Assembly: GCF_900103345.1 (NCBI RefSeq)
Contig: NZ_LT629702.1
Coordinates: 868,001-932,000 of the forward strand
Source of the DNA: Pseudomonas azotoformans
Lineage (GTDB): Bacteria > Pseudomonadota > Gammaproteobacteria > Pseudomonadales > Pseudomonadaceae
Length of the DNA: 64,000 bases
Direction: 5' to 3'
Shown here: one piece after another, positions 44,946 through 54,717 of the stretch
Layout of the letters: the number at the start of each line of letters is the position of its first letter
How positions within the stretch are numbered: position 1 is the stretch's first letter
Notes under the pieces: generated by a model
The model's database searches: none
Seen by the model: only the letters and a program-made list of their open reading frames with translations
Told to the model about the DNA's origin: nothing
Program-made: the position numbers and the translations under genes

Positions 44946-47408
44946 TCAGAAGTCCCAGCGCGTCGCCAATTGCAGGCTGCGCGGCTCGCCATAGAACCCG
45001 GTGCCGAAGTTGCCCAGCCCGGTGTAGTACTTTTTGTCGAACAGGTTCTTCACGTTGAGTGTGGTGCTCAAGTGCTCGTTGAAGCGGTAGCGCGCCATCA
45101 GGTCGACCAGGTAGTAGCTGTCCTGGGTGATGCGCGCGTTGTGGCCGAAGTTGACGGTGTCAGTCGGGTCGGGCTGGAACACGTTGCCGAAGAACTCACT
45201 CTGCCAGTTCACCCCACCACCGACGGTGACGTTCTCCAGGGCACCGGGCAGGCGATAGGTGCTGAACAGGCGCACCACCTGCTGCGGTGTGGTGGTTTGC
45301 AGCACCGAGCTGTAGACGTAGTCGTCCTTGGCATCACGGGTGTGCTGGTAGGTGTAGCCGGCGGAGACGTTCCAGCCGTCCAGCACTTCACCCGACAACT
45401 CCGCTTCAAAGCCCTTGGTGGTGGCGCCGGCGATGGGGCGGTACACCGAGTCGGTCTCGAAGCCCGAGACGTACTCGGCCACGTTGTCCTGCTGGATACG
45501 GAACGCGGCAAAGCTGGCGTTCAGGCGCCCTTCGTAGAACGTGGCCTTGAGCCCGGCCTCGGAGGTTTCGCCCTCGATCGGGTCGAGCAGTTTGCGATCG
45601 GCGTCCTTGCTGGTTTGCGGACGGTAGATCTGGGTGTAGCTGGTGTACACCGACCAGGTGTCGTTGAGGTCATAGACGATGCCGGCGTAGGGCGTGACCA
45701 CGCCGCTCTGGTGATAAGTCGTGCGGTTATCGGCCTTGGTCGGGTCGTAGAAATCGGTGGTGTCGGTGCCGCTGAAGGTGCTGACGCGGGTGCCGAGGAT
45801 CACCGACAGGTCATCGGTGGGCTTCAGGCGTGTGGCCAGGTAGGCGCCGGTCTGGCGCTGCACGATATCGTTCTGGCCGCTGCGCGGGATGTCCGGCTTG
45901 GCGTACTCGCCGTGCCAGTCGAAGATACTGCCCCCCACCGCTGGGTAGATCGAGCCGTACACCGGCACGTCCTGTTTCGAGCGGGTGGCCATGAAGCCCA
46001 TGATCAGTTCGTGTTCACGGCCGAGCAGGCTGAACGGCCCGCTGAGGTTGACGTCCAGGGTGTTCTGCACCTGGTCGCCCTTGTACTTGCCCATGAACAT
46101 GTACATGTTCTGGCCGCTGACCGGGTCCGGGTTGCCGCCGCTGGCGGACGCGAGCAGGGTGTCGTGCTGGCTGCGCTTGCGGTCGAGGCTGACTTTGAGT
46201 GACCAGTCGTTCGCCAGCTTCTGCTGCACCGAGGCGAACAGCGTCTGGTTCTGGAAGTCGCGGCGGCTCCAGTCGGCGGCCGGGTTGAACGAACGCGAGA
46301 AGTTCGTGCGCGAGCCGTCGCTGAAGTACATCGGGAACCCGGTCCAGCTGGCACCACGTGAGCGGGTGTTCTGCTGGTCGATGCCGAAGGTCAGCAGGGT
46401 GTCGGGTGTGAGGTCGGCTTCAAGGATGCCGTAAGCGATGTCCTTGGTGTTCTGGTAGTGGTCCAGGTAAGACTGGCGATCCTGGTACACACCGACAAAA
46501 CGCCCGCGCACATTGCCCGACGCCGTCAAGGGGCCGGAGATATCGCCTTCGGTGCGGTAGTTGTCCCAGGAGCCGAAGGTCTGGGTTACTGAAGCCTTGA
46601 ACGCTGCCGTGGGTTTTTTGCGGATCAGGTTGACCGTGGCCGAGGGGTCGCCGGAACCGCTCAGCAGGCCGGCCGAACCCTTGATGATTTCCAGGTGGTC
46701 GTACACCGCCATGTCGGTGCTGGTGGTGCCATAGTCATACACGCCGTCATAGGTGGAATTGACGCCGTCGTACTGGAAATTGGTGATCGGCAGGCCACGG
46801 CTGGAAAACTCCCAGCGCTCGCTGTCGTAGTTCTGCACGCTCACGCCGGGGGCACGGCGCAGGGTGTCGGCGATGCTGTTGGTGCCCTGGTCGTCCATTT
46901 GCTGGCGGGTGATCACCGTGATCGATTGCGGGGTTTCGCGCATCGACAGCGGCAGGCCGGTGGCCGAGGCCATGGAGCCGGTGGTGTACGAATGGGTGTC
47001 TTCCGTGGTGGCGCCCAGGCCCTGGCCGGAGATCGTCGTGGCGCCCAGCTCCAGAGCGCCGGTGTTGGCCGGGATCAGTTCCAGTACGTAGCCGTTATTG
47101 CCCTGGGGCAGGGCCTGCAAACCGCTGCCCTGCAACAGGCGCTGCAAGCCGGCCGCCGGGGTGTAGCTGCCATTCAGGCCGGGGCTGGTTTTGCCGGCGG
47201 CCAGGCTGTTGTGGCCCGCGATGAAAATACCCGACTGCTCGGCGAAGCTGTTGAGCACGCTGACCAGCGGGCCGGCGGCGATGCGATAGCTGCGTGAAGC
47301 TTCCTGGGTCGAGGGCGATTCGGCGGCTTGCAGCGACGGTGCGCCCAGGCAAAACAGCGAGGTGGCCAGCGCCAGTGGGCGCAGCGCGAAGCGGGCAGGT
47401 TGCGACAT
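44946..47408 (-). CDS. TonB-dependent ferrisiderophore receptor with STN domain (FpvA/FhuE-like)
   Basis: 820 aa from the ATG at 47408 (AGGGAAA upstream; the open frame continues but is not coding). Signal peptide to about residue 28, STN domain (YRIAAGPLVSVLNSFAEQSGIFIAG), plug (ETPQSITVITRQQMDDQG, VSVQNYDSERWEFSSRG, LEIIKGSAGLLSGSGDPSATVNLIRKKP) and barrel ending in LQLATRWDF. Similarity is greatest to ferripyoverdine/coprogen-type receptors. Together with the upstream FecR and FecI genes it forms a cell-surface signalling system in which the STN domain contacts FecR. Confidence 0.92.
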   Translation of the reverse strand: MSQPARFALRPLALATSLFCLGAPSLQAAESPSTQEASRSYRIAAGPLVSVLNSFAEQSGIFIAGHNSLAAGKTSPGLNGSYTPAAGLQRLLQGSGLQALPQGNNGYVLELIPANTGALELGATTISGQGLGATTEDTHSYTTGSMASATGLPLSMRETPQSITVITRQQMDDQGTNSIADTLRRAPGVSVQNYDSERWEFSSRGLPITNFQYDGVNSTYDGVYDYGTTSTDMAVYDHLEIIKGSAGLLSGSGDPSATVNLIRKKPTAAFKASVTQTFGSWDNYRTEGDISGPLTASGNVRGRFVGVYQDRQSYLDHYQNTKDIAYGILEADLTPDTLLTFGIDQQNTRSRGASWTGFPMYFSDGSRTNFSRSFNPAADWSRRDFQNQTLFASVQQKLANDWSLKVSLDRKRSQHDTLLASASGGNPDPVSGQNMYMFMGKYKGDQVQNTLDVNLSGPFSLLGREHELIMGFMATRSKQDVPVYGSIYPAVGGSIFDWHGEYAKPDIPRSGQNDIVQRQTGAYLATRLKPTDDLSVILGTRVSTFSGTDTTDFYDPTKADNRTTYHQSGVVTPYAGIVYDLNDTWSVYTSYTQIYRPQTSKDADRKLLDPIEGETSEAGLKATFYEGRLNASFAAFRIQQDNVAEYVSGFETDSVYRPIAGATTKGFEAELSGEVLDGWNVSAGYTYQHTRDAKDDYVYSSVLQTTTPQQVVRLFSTYRLPGALENVTVGGGVNWQSEFFGNVFQPDPTDTVNFGHNARITQDSYYLVDLMARYRFNEHLSTTLNVKNLFDKKYYTGLGNFGTGFYGEPRSLQLATRWDF

Positions 47409-47506
47409 GGATGTTTCCCTTTGGATCAGATCGATCGGCGAATTGAAAGCGTCTGCAGGGTTAACCGAACGAAGGTGGGAAAAGGGAACTGGTGCTGAGC
47501 GTTTTT

Positions 47507-48457
47507 TTACTTTGGACCGACAGTGACCCACCACGGCATCGGTTTATCCACGCGAATCGGCAGCGCCGCCTGCAACAAACCCAGGGCGTGGTCGCTGTCT
47601 TGCAGCGGGAATGAGCCCATCACCGGCAAGTGCGCCACGGCTGGGTCGCAGCCCAGGTGGCCGGGGCGATAGCGATTCAGTTCAGCAATCAATTGGCCGA
47701 GCGGCAGGTTATCCGCCAGCAGCACGCCACGGCTCCAGGCTTCACGGGCCGGGGAGACGGGCAGGGTCGGGTTGAAGCCGTTGGCGGTGTACGACACTTG
47801 TTGGCCGGCTTCGATGATGCGCACGTGCTGGTCGAGGGTGGTGACTTGCACCCGCCCTTCGAACACATTGAGCTGGGTATGGTGTTCGCCGTGCAGCACA
47901 CTGAAACGTGTCCCCAGCGCCTGCAGGCGCCCGTGTTCGGTATCCACCAAAAACGGCCGGTGGGCATCCTTGGCCGTGTCGATCAGCACTTCGCCAAAGC
48001 GCAACTGCAATAACCGCTGCACCGCATCAAAGCGCACGTCCACAGCGCTCAAGGCGTTCAGCCACACATGACTGCCATCGGCCAGCAGGGCGTCGCGCGT
48101 CTCACCGCTACCGGTGGCATAGTCCGCGCTCCAGCCGCCGACCAACCGCGGCAGGGCGGTGTTGCGCCAGGTGCCCCAGGCCAATGTCGAACCCCCGCAC
48201 AGTACCAGCAGCGTCTTGAGGGTTTGCCGGCGCGAGCTGCGCAATGCCCGGCTGGCGCCATGGGGTTGCTCCATCAAGGGCGCGAAGCGCTGGCTGACGC
48301 GCTCCACGTACTGCCACGCGGCCAGGTGCTCGGGGTTCTGCGCGACCCAGGTTTGCCAGCGTTGCTGTTCCTGCGTACCCGCCGGGTCCTGCAGGCGCAC
48401 GTACCACTGCGCGGCCTGTTCCAGGCTGGCGTGGCTGAGCTTGCCGGGGGTGTTCAT
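47507..48457 (-). CDS. FecR-type anti-sigma/sigma regulator
   Basis: 316 aa. The N-terminal DUF4880-like cytoplasmic part (LEQAAQWYVRLQDP..WQTWVAQNPEHLAAWQYVE) is followed by one membrane helix (LKTLLVLCGGSTLAWGTW) and the periplasmic FecR domain (YATGSGETRDALLADGSHVWLNALSAVDVRF..). The ATG at 48457 overlaps the sigma stop codon by 4 bp. It transmits the receptor signal to the upstream sigma factor. Confidence 0.92.
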   Translation of the reverse strand: MNTPGKLSHASLEQAAQWYVRLQDPAGTQEQQRWQTWVAQNPEHLAAWQYVERVSQRFAPLMEQPHGASRALRSSRRQTLKTLLVLCGGSTLAWGTWRNTALPRLVGGWSADYATGSGETRDALLADGSHVWLNALSAVDVRFDAVQRLLQLRFGEVLIDTAKDAHRPFLVDTEHGRLQALGTRFSVLHGEHHTQLNVFEGRVQVTTLDQHVRIIEAGQQVSYTANGFNPTLPVSPAREAWSRGVLLADNLPLGQLIAELNRYRPGHLGCDPAVAHLPVMGSFPLQDSDHALGLLQAALPIRVDKPMPWWVTVGPK

Positions 48458-48975
48458 TGCACCAGCATCCCGTCGAGCTCGGCTTCCAGGATCGCGCAGT
48501 GCAGCAGGGCCTGGGCCAGGTATTTCTTGACCATGCGCTCGCACACGCCCAATTGCAGGCCGATCTGTTTGTAGGGCTGGCCGTGCAGTTGAGCGAGCAG
48601 GAAGGCTTCGCGGACGTTCCTGGGCAGACGCGCGAGCATGGCGTCCACTTCGTAGAGGGTTTCGACGATGATTGCCCGTTGCTCCGGGGAGGGGTGCGTG
48701 TCTTCCGGACGCTGCGCCAGTGACTCCAACCAGGCTTTTTCCAGCTGGCGACGGCGCCAGTGGTCGATGCACAAACCCCGGGCGATGGTCGCCAGGTACG
48801 AGCGCTGGCGCACGTGGTCGGTTTCGGCCAGTGGGCGGTCGAGGATGCGGATAAAGGTGTCGTGGGCCAGGTCGGCGGCATCCCAGCGGTCGTTCAGGCG
48901 TCGGCGCAACAGGCCGAGCAGCCAGCTGTGGTGGGTGCCGTAGAGATGGGTGAAAGAGGTCGACACACTGTCCAT
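48454..48975 (-). CDS. FecI-type ECF sigma factor
   Basis: 173 aa. Region 2 (WLLGLLRRRLNDRWDAADLAHDTFIRIL) and region 4 (LARLPRNVREAFLLAQLHGQPYKQIGLQLGVCERMVKKYLAQAL) are the FecI type. ATG 48975 is taken; TTG 48984 is in frame three codons earlier and neither has a good ribosome site. First gene of sigma-FecR-receptor, the standard iron-starvation signalling order. A possible Fur box lies about 65 bp upstream. Confidence 0.92.
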   Translation of the reverse strand: MDSVSTSFTHLYGTHHSWLLGLLRRRLNDRWDAADLAHDTFIRILDRPLAETDHVRQRSYLATIARGLCIDHWRRRQLEKAWLESLAQRPEDTHPSPEQRAIIVETLYEVDAMLARLPRNVREAFLLAQLHGQPYKQIGLQLGVCERMVKKYLAQALLHCAILEAELDGMLVQ

Positions 48976-49039
48976 CCAGCGCAAAAGGATTGGCGTAAAT
49001 AAGAATTGGTCGCGATTAAAGCAGAGGGAGGGGGCGTGC

Positions 49040-49058
49040 GCAAATGATATTGGATTGC
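49040..49058. promoter_or_regulatory. candidate Fur box upstream of fecI-like gene
   Basis: GCAAATGATATTGGATTGC matches 11 of 19 positions of the classical Fur consensus, including the AATGATA core. The distance to the sigma-factor start and the AT-rich setting suit iron-repressed control of the operon. Weak match; prediction only. Confidence 0.4.
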
Positions 49059-49071
49059 TATGAAGCAGGAG

Positions 49072-49169
49072 GTAGGAGCGAGCTTGCTCGCGAGAAGCCT
49101 GAGAGCAGCGCTGGGTGTCAGGTTTCCCGCGTCAGCGTTGACGACCTTCGCGAGCAAGCTCGCTCCTAC
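49072..49169. repeat. REPIN: paired inverted REP, GTAGGAGCGAGC type
   Basis: Perfect 22-bp arms at 49072-49093 and 49148-49169, 54 bp apart. A third REP subtype in the window (GTAGGAG, CTCGCGA). The right arm runs into the last codon region of the nppD-like gene and supplies its TAG stop (49166-49168). Confidence 0.88.
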
Positions 49170-50779
49170 AAAGTGCTGGCCTCGGGAACCAGGAAAGCCG
49201 CCTCCAGCAGTTGCCGGGTGTAGGCATGTTGTGGGTCGGCAAAGATCGCCTTGGCATCCCCTTGTTCCACCACCTGCCCATGCTTGACCACCATCAACTG
49301 GTGACTCAACGCCTTCACCACCGCCAGGTCATGGCTGATGAACAGGTAGGTCAGGTTGTACTTGGCCTGCAGGCTGCGCAGCAGTTCCACCACCTGGCGT
49401 TGCACCGTGCGGTCGAGGGCCGAGGTTGGCTCGTCGAGCAGGATCAGGCGTGGCTTGAGCACCAGCGCGCGGGCGATGGCGATGCGTTGGCGCTGGCCGC
49501 CGGAGAACTCGTGGGGGTAGCGATGCCGGGACTGCGGGTCCAGGCCCACTTCCTTGAGCGCCGCGATAATCGCTGCTTCCTGTTCTGCCGGCGTGCCCAT
49601 CTTGTGGATGCGCAAGCCTTCACCGACGATCTCACTGACGCACATGCGCGGGCTCAGGCTGCCGAACGGGTCCTGGAACACCACCTGCATTTCCCGGCGC
49701 AACGGGCGCACCTGTTGCTGGCTGAGCGTGTCCAACTGCTGGCCTTCGAAACGAATGCCGCCCTTGCTGGCGATCAACCGCAGGATCGCCAGGCCCAGGG
49801 TGGACTTGCCCGAGCCGCTTTCACCGACGATGCCCAGGGTCTGCCCCTGGGGCAGGCTGAAGTTGATACCGTCCACCGCCTTGACGTAGTCAACCGTATT
49901 GCGCAAAAAGCCTTTCTTGATCGGGAACCACACTTTCAGGTCATCGACCTCCAGCAACGGTGGGCCAACCGCGTTGGTCGCCGGGCCGCCGCTGGGTTCG
50001 GCCGCCAACAACTCCTGGGTGTACGGGTGCTGGGGCGACTGGAACAGCGTCTCGCACTCCGCCTGCTCGACGATGCAACCCTGTTGCATCACGCACACAC
50101 GGTGGGCAATCCGGCGCACCAGGTTAAGGTCATGGCTGATCAGCAACAGCGCCATGCCCAGGCGTGCCTGTAATTCCTTGAGCAATTCCAGGATCTTCAA
50201 TTGCACCGTCACGTCGAGCGCCGTGGTCGGCTCATCGGCGATCAGCAACTCCGGCTCATTGGCCAAGGCCATGGCAATCATCACCCGCTGGCGCTGGCCG
50301 CCGGACAGTTCATGGGGCAGGGCCTTGAGGCGCTTGTGCGGCTCGGGAATACCCACCAGGTCCAGCAGCTCCAGGGTGCGCTGGGTGGCGACCTTGCCTT
50401 GCAGCCCCTTGTGCAGGCCCAGCACTTCGTTGATCTGCTTCTCGATGGTGTGCAGCGGGTTCAAGGAGGTCATCGGCTCCTGGAAGATCATCGCAATGCG
50501 GTTGCCGCGTATGTGGCGGATGGTTTTTTCTTTGAGGGTCAGCAGGTCCTGCCCGGCATACTCGATGGTGCCAGAGGGGTGACGTGCCAGCGGGTAGGGC
50601 AGCAGGCGCAGGATCGAGTGAGCGGTCACCGATTTGCCCGAACCGCTTTCGCCCACCAGCGCGATGGTTTCACCGCGCTTGATATCGAAGCTGACATTTT
50701 TCACCACGCGGTGGTGGTGTTCGCCCGTGACGAACTCGACGGAGAGGTCGCGGATTTCGATCAGATTGTCCTGATTCAT
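49166..50779 (-). CDS. nppD: peptide ABC transporter ATPase NppD/YejF (fused double ATPase)
   Basis: 537 aa with two complete ABC domains: Walker A GESGSGKS twice, SGGQRQR signatures twice, and Walker B DEPTTALD and DEPTSALD. GAGG 7 bp before the ATG at 50779 sets the start. Last gene of the five-gene importer whose P. aeruginosa homologue (NppA1A2BCD) takes up peptidyl-nucleoside antibiotics and peptides; Escherichia YejABEF imports microcin C. Its stop codon lies inside a REP arm. Confidence 0.9.
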   Translation of the reverse strand: MNQDNLIEIRDLSVEFVTGEHHHRVVKNVSFDIKRGETIALVGESGSGKSVTAHSILRLLPYPLARHPSGTIEYAGQDLLTLKEKTIRHIRGNRIAMIFQEPMTSLNPLHTIEKQINEVLGLHKGLQGKVATQRTLELLDLVGIPEPHKRLKALPHELSGGQRQRVMIAMALANEPELLIADEPTTALDVTVQLKILELLKELQARLGMALLLISHDLNLVRRIAHRVCVMQQGCIVEQAECETLFQSPQHPYTQELLAAEPSGGPATNAVGPPLLEVDDLKVWFPIKKGFLRNTVDYVKAVDGINFSLPQGQTLGIVGESGSGKSTLGLAILRLIASKGGIRFEGQQLDTLSQQQVRPLRREMQVVFQDPFGSLSPRMCVSEIVGEGLRIHKMGTPAEQEAAIIAALKEVGLDPQSRHRYPHEFSGGQRQRIAIARALVLKPRLILLDEPTSALDRTVQRQVVELLRSLQAKYNLTYLFISHDLAVVKALSHQLMVVKHGQVVEQGDAKAIFADPQHAYTRQLLEAAFLVPEASTL

Positions 50780-50780
50780 C

Positions 50781-51800
50781 TCATTTCCTCGGGTCGAAGG
50801 CATCGCGAGCGGACTCGCCGATAAACACCAGCAAACTCAACATGATCGCCAGCACGGCAAAGGCACTCATGCCCAGCCACGGCGCTTGCAGATTGGATTT
50901 GCCCTGGGCCACCAGTTCACCCAGCGACGGCGAACCGGCGGGCAAACCGAAGCCGAGGAAGTCCAGGGCGGTCAGCGTACCGATAGCGCCGGTGAGGATG
51001 AACGGCATGAAGGTCATGGTCGACACCATCGCGTTGGGCAAAATGTGGCGGAACATGATCGCGCCGTTCTGCATGCCCAGGGCCCGCGCCGCCCGTACGT
51101 ACTCCAGGTTGCGCCCGCGCAGAAACTCGGCGCGCACCACGTCCACCAGGCTCATCCACGAGAACAGCAGCATGATCCCCAGCAGCCACCAGAAGTTGGG
51201 CTGCACGAAACTGGCGAGGATGATCAGCAGGTACAGCACCGGCAACCCGGACCAGATCTCCAGGAAGCGCTGCCCGGCCAGGTCCACCCAGCCACCGTAG
51301 AAACCCTGCAACGCCCCGGCGATCACGCCGATGATCGAACTGAGCACGGTGAGGGTCAGCGCAAACAGCACCGACACGCGGAAGCCGTAGATGACCCGCG
51401 CCAGCACATCGCGGCCCTGGTCATCGGTGCCCAGCAGGTTGACGCTCGAAGGCGGCGCCGGGGCCGGCACCTTGAGGTCGTAGTTGATGCTCTGGTAGCT
51501 GAACGGGATCGGCGCCCACAAGGTCCAGGCGTCCTTGGCCTTGAGCAGCTCCTGGATATACGGGCTCTTGTAGTTGGCCTCCAGCGGGAATTCGCCGCCG
51601 AATGTGGTCTCTGGGTAGCGCTTGAGCGCTGGGAAGTACCAGCCGCCGTCGTAGTGCACGGCCAGCGGTTTGTCGTTGGCGATCAGCTCGGCGCCCAGGC
51701 TCAGCACGAACAGGATCAGGAACAGCCACAGCGACCACCAGCCACGCTTGTTGGCCTTGAAGCGTTCGAACCGGCGGCGATTGAGGGGGGACAGGTTCAT
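50781..51800 (-). CDS. nppC: peptide ABC transporter permease NppC/YejE
   Basis: 339 aa. One N-terminal helix (WWSLWLFLILFVLSLGAELI), a large periplasmic loop (residues about 40-140) typical of YejE, then five helices with the BPD_transp_1 loop (EFLRGRNLEYVRAARALGMQN). GGGAG before the ATG at 51800. Its stop is 1 bp before the preceding ATPase start region and its start 1 bp after the NppB stop, indicating tight translational coupling. Confidence 0.9.
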   Translation of the reverse strand: MNLSPLNRRRFERFKANKRGWWSLWLFLILFVLSLGAELIANDKPLAVHYDGGWYFPALKRYPETTFGGEFPLEANYKSPYIQELLKAKDAWTLWAPIPFSYQSINYDLKVPAPAPPSSVNLLGTDDQGRDVLARVIYGFRVSVLFALTLTVLSSIIGVIAGALQGFYGGWVDLAGQRFLEIWSGLPVLYLLIILASFVQPNFWWLLGIMLLFSWMSLVDVVRAEFLRGRNLEYVRAARALGMQNGAIMFRHILPNAMVSTMTFMPFILTGAIGTLTALDFLGFGLPAGSPSLGELVAQGKSNLQAPWLGMSAFAVLAIMLSLLVFIGESARDAFDPRK

Positions 51801-51801
51801 C

Positions 51802-52878
51802 TCAATGCTCCCGGCTGGCAAAGTCGATACGCGGATCGACCAGGGTGTAGGTGAGGTCGCCGATCAGTTTCACGATCAGCCCGAGCAAGGTGAAGATGAA
51901 CAGCGTGCCGAACACCACCGGGTAGTCGCGGTTGATCGCCGCTTCAAAGCTCATCAGGCCCAGGCCGTCGAGGGAGAAGATCACCTCCACCAGCAACGAA
52001 CCGGTGAAGAAGATCCCGATGAAGGCCGAGGGGAAACCGGCGATCACCAGCAGCATCGCGTTGCGGAACACATGGCCGTAGAGCACGCGGTGGTTGGTCA
52101 GGCCCTTGGCTTTTGCGGTGACCACATACTGTTTGTTGATCTCGTCAAGGAAGCTGTTCTTGGTCAGCAGAGTCATGGTGGCGAAGTTGCCGATCACCAG
52201 GGCCGTGATGGGCAGCGCGAGGTGCCAGAAGTAATCGAGGATCTTGCCGCCCCAGCTCAGCTCATCGAAGTTGTTGGAGGTGAGCCCACGCAAGGGGAAC
52301 CAGTCCAGGTAACTGCCGCCGGCAAACACCACGATCAGCAGGATCGCGAACAGGAACGCCGGGATCGCGTAGCCGACGATGATCGCCGAGCTGGTCCACA
52401 CGTCGAAATGGCTGCCGTGCCGCGTGGCCTTGGCAATCCCCAGGGGGATCGACACCAGGTACATGATCAGCGTGCTCCATAACCCGAGGGAGATGGACAC
52501 CGGCATCTTTTCCTTGATCAGGTCGATGACCTTGGCGTCGCGGAAGAAACTGTCGCCAAAATCCAGCTGGGCGTAGTTCTTGACCATGATCCACAGGCGT
52601 TCCGGCGCCGACTTGTCGAAGCCGTACATCTTCTCGATTTCCTTGATCAGCGCCGGGTCCAGGCCCTGGGCGCCACGGTAGCTGCTGGAACCGGCCACCG
52701 ACACCTCGGCACCGCCGCCAGCAATGCGGCTGGTGGCTCCTTCAAAACCCTCCAGTTTGGCGATCATCTGCTCTACCGGGCCACCGGGGGCGGCCTGGAT
52801 GATGACGAAGTTGATCAGCAGGATCCCGAACAGCGTGGGGATGATCAGCAACAGGCGGCGAAAGATATAGGCCAGCAT
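51802..52878 (-). CDS. nppB: peptide ABC transporter permease NppB/YejB
   Basis: 358 aa. Starts [34 protein letters not shown], the DppB-like first helix, and ends with the EAA loop ([29 protein letters not shown]) and four further helices. Its ATG directly abuts the stop codon of the second binding-protein gene (TAAATG). Confidence 0.9.
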   Translation of the reverse strand: MLAYIFRRLLLIIPTLFGILLINFVIIQAAPGGPVEQMIAKLEGFEGATSRIAGGGAEVSVAGSSSYRGAQGLDPALIKEIEKMYGFDKSAPERLWIMVKNYAQLDFGDSFFRDAKVIDLIKEKMPVSISLGLWSTLIMYLVSIPLGIAKATRHGSHFDVWTSSAIIVGYAIPAFLFAILLIVVFAGGSYLDWFPLRGLTSNNFDELSWGGKILDYFWHLALPITALVIGNFATMTLLTKNSFLDEINKQYVVTAKAKGLTNHRVLYGHVFRNAMLLVIAGFPSAFIGIFFTGSLLVEVIFSLDGLGLMSFEAAINRDYPVVFGTLFIFTLLGLIVKLIGDLTYTLVDPRIDFASREH

Positions 52879-54717
52879 TTAATCGCCTCCACTCGCCGGA
52901 TCGGCGCTGGTGTTGGTGTCTGGGATGACGGCCGGTTTGACGTCGGGCTTGGCCCACCAGGTGGCGGTGCCGACGTCGTAGCGCGGTGGGACCTTCGGGT
53001 GGCCCAGGTGATCCCAGTACGCCACGCGGAAGGTCTTGATGTGCCAGTTGGGGATTACGTAGTAGCCGAACTGCAACACGCGGTCCAGGGCCTTGGCGTG
53101 GGCCACCAGGCTTTTGCGCGAATCGGCGTCGATCAACTCTTCCACCAACTGGTCGATGGCCGGGTCCTTGAGGCCCATGTAGTTGCGGCTGCCGGGTTTG
53201 TCGGCGCTGGAAGACTTCCAGAATTCCCGTTGTTCGTTGCCCGGTGAAGTGGACTGCGGGAAGCTGCCCACCAGCATGTCGAAGTCCCGCGAGCGGATAC
53301 GGTTGATAAACTGCGACACGTCGACCCGGCGGATCACCAGGTTGATGCCCAGGTCGGCCAGGTTGCGCTTGAACGGCAGCAGGATGCGTTCGAACTCGGT
53401 CTGGGCCAGCAGGAATTCGATGGTCACCGGTTTGCCGGTGGTGTCGACCATCTTGTCATCGACGATGCGCCAGCCGGCTTCCTGCAGCAGTTGGTAGGCC
53501 TCGCGCTGCTGGGCGCGGATCATGCCGCTGCCGTCGGTCCTGGAGGGTTCGAAGGCCTGGGTGAAGACTTCGGGCGGGATCTTGTCGCGCAGGGGCTCGA
53601 GAATCGCCAGCTCATCCGGGCCGGGCAGGCCGGTGGCGGCCATTTCCGAGTTTTCGAAATAACTGCGCGTACGGGTATAAGCACCGTTGAACAGCTGTTT
53701 GTTGCTCCATTCGAAATCCAGCAACAGGCTGATGGCCTTGCGCACGCGCACATCCTGGAACATCGGTTTGCGCATGTTGAACACAAAGCCCTGCATCCCG
53801 GTGGGGTTGCCGTTGGGGATTTCTTCCTTGATCAGCCGGCCCTGGGCAACGGCGGGAATGTTGTAGGCATTGGCCCAGTTCTTCGCGCTGAACTCCAGCC
53901 AGTAGTCGAACTGCCCGGCCTTCAAGGCTTCCAGGGACACGGTGCTGTCGCGGTAGTAATCGGTGATGCGGTTGTCGAAGTTGTAGAAACCCTTAGTGAT
54001 GGGCAGGTCCTTGGCCCAGTAATCCTTGACCCGCTCGTAGCGGATCATGCGCCCGGCCTTGACCTCGGCGACCTTGTACGGACCGCTGCCCAGCGGTACT
54101 TCCAGATTGCCCTTGGCAAAGTCGCGGGTGGCCCACCAGTGCTTGGGCAATACCGGCAGTTGCCCGAGGATCAGCGGCAATTCACGGTTGTTGGTGCGCT
54201 TGAACTTGAACAGAACCTTGAGTGGGTCTTCGGCGATCACTTCGTCGACGTCGGCGTAATAGGTGCGGTAGATCGGCGAGCCTTCCTTGATCAGTTCCTG
54301 GAAAGTAAACACCACGTCCTCGGCGCGGATCGGGTGGCCATCATGGAAGCGCGCTTCCGGGCGCAGGTAGAAGCGGACCCAGCTGTTGTCCGGGGCTTTT
54401 TCGATCTTGCCGGCCACCAGGCCGTATTCGGTGATGGGCTCGTCCAGGCTTTGCATGGCCAGGGTGTCGTAGATCAGGCCCAGGTTGTCGGCTGGTACAC
54501 CCTTGCTGATGTAGGGGTTGAGGCTGTCGAAGCCGCCCATGGCCGACTCGCGGAACGTGCCGCCCTTGGGCGCGTCTGGGTTGACGTAGTCGAAGTGCTT
54601 GAAGTCGGCGGGGTATTTCGGCGGTTCGTTGTACAGCGTCAACGCATGTTGCGGGGCGGCTTGGGCCGCAGTGCACAGCAGCAGGCTGCCGAGCAGGACT
54701 GTACGCAAAGATATCAT
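52879..54717 (-). CDS. nppA2: peptide ABC transporter binding protein NppA2/YejA
   Basis: 612 aa SBP_bac_5 protein. Signal peptide MISLRTVLLGSLLLCTAAQAA, then HALTLYNEPPKYPADFKHFDYVNPDAPKGGTFRE and GFDSLNPYISKG, typical of YejA. GGAG precedes the ATG, which overlaps the stop of the first binding protein by 4 bp (ATGA at 54714-54717). One of two binding proteins feeding a single permease pair. Confidence 0.9.
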   Translation of the reverse strand: MISLRTVLLGSLLLCTAAQAAPQHALTLYNEPPKYPADFKHFDYVNPDAPKGGTFRESAMGGFDSLNPYISKGVPADNLGLIYDTLAMQSLDEPITEYGLVAGKIEKAPDNSWVRFYLRPEARFHDGHPIRAEDVVFTFQELIKEGSPIYRTYYADVDEVIAEDPLKVLFKFKRTNNRELPLILGQLPVLPKHWWATRDFAKGNLEVPLGSGPYKVAEVKAGRMIRYERVKDYWAKDLPITKGFYNFDNRITDYYRDSTVSLEALKAGQFDYWLEFSAKNWANAYNIPAVAQGRLIKEEIPNGNPTGMQGFVFNMRKPMFQDVRVRKAISLLLDFEWSNKQLFNGAYTRTRSYFENSEMAATGLPGPDELAILEPLRDKIPPEVFTQAFEPSRTDGSGMIRAQQREAYQLLQEAGWRIVDDKMVDTTGKPVTIEFLLAQTEFERILLPFKRNLADLGINLVIRRVDVSQFINRIRSRDFDMLVGSFPQSTSPGNEQREFWKSSSADKPGSRNYMGLKDPAIDQLVEELIDADSRKSLVAHAKALDRVLQFGYYVIPNWHIKTFRVAYWDHLGHPKVPPRYDVGTATWWAKPDVKPAVIPDTNTSADPASGGD

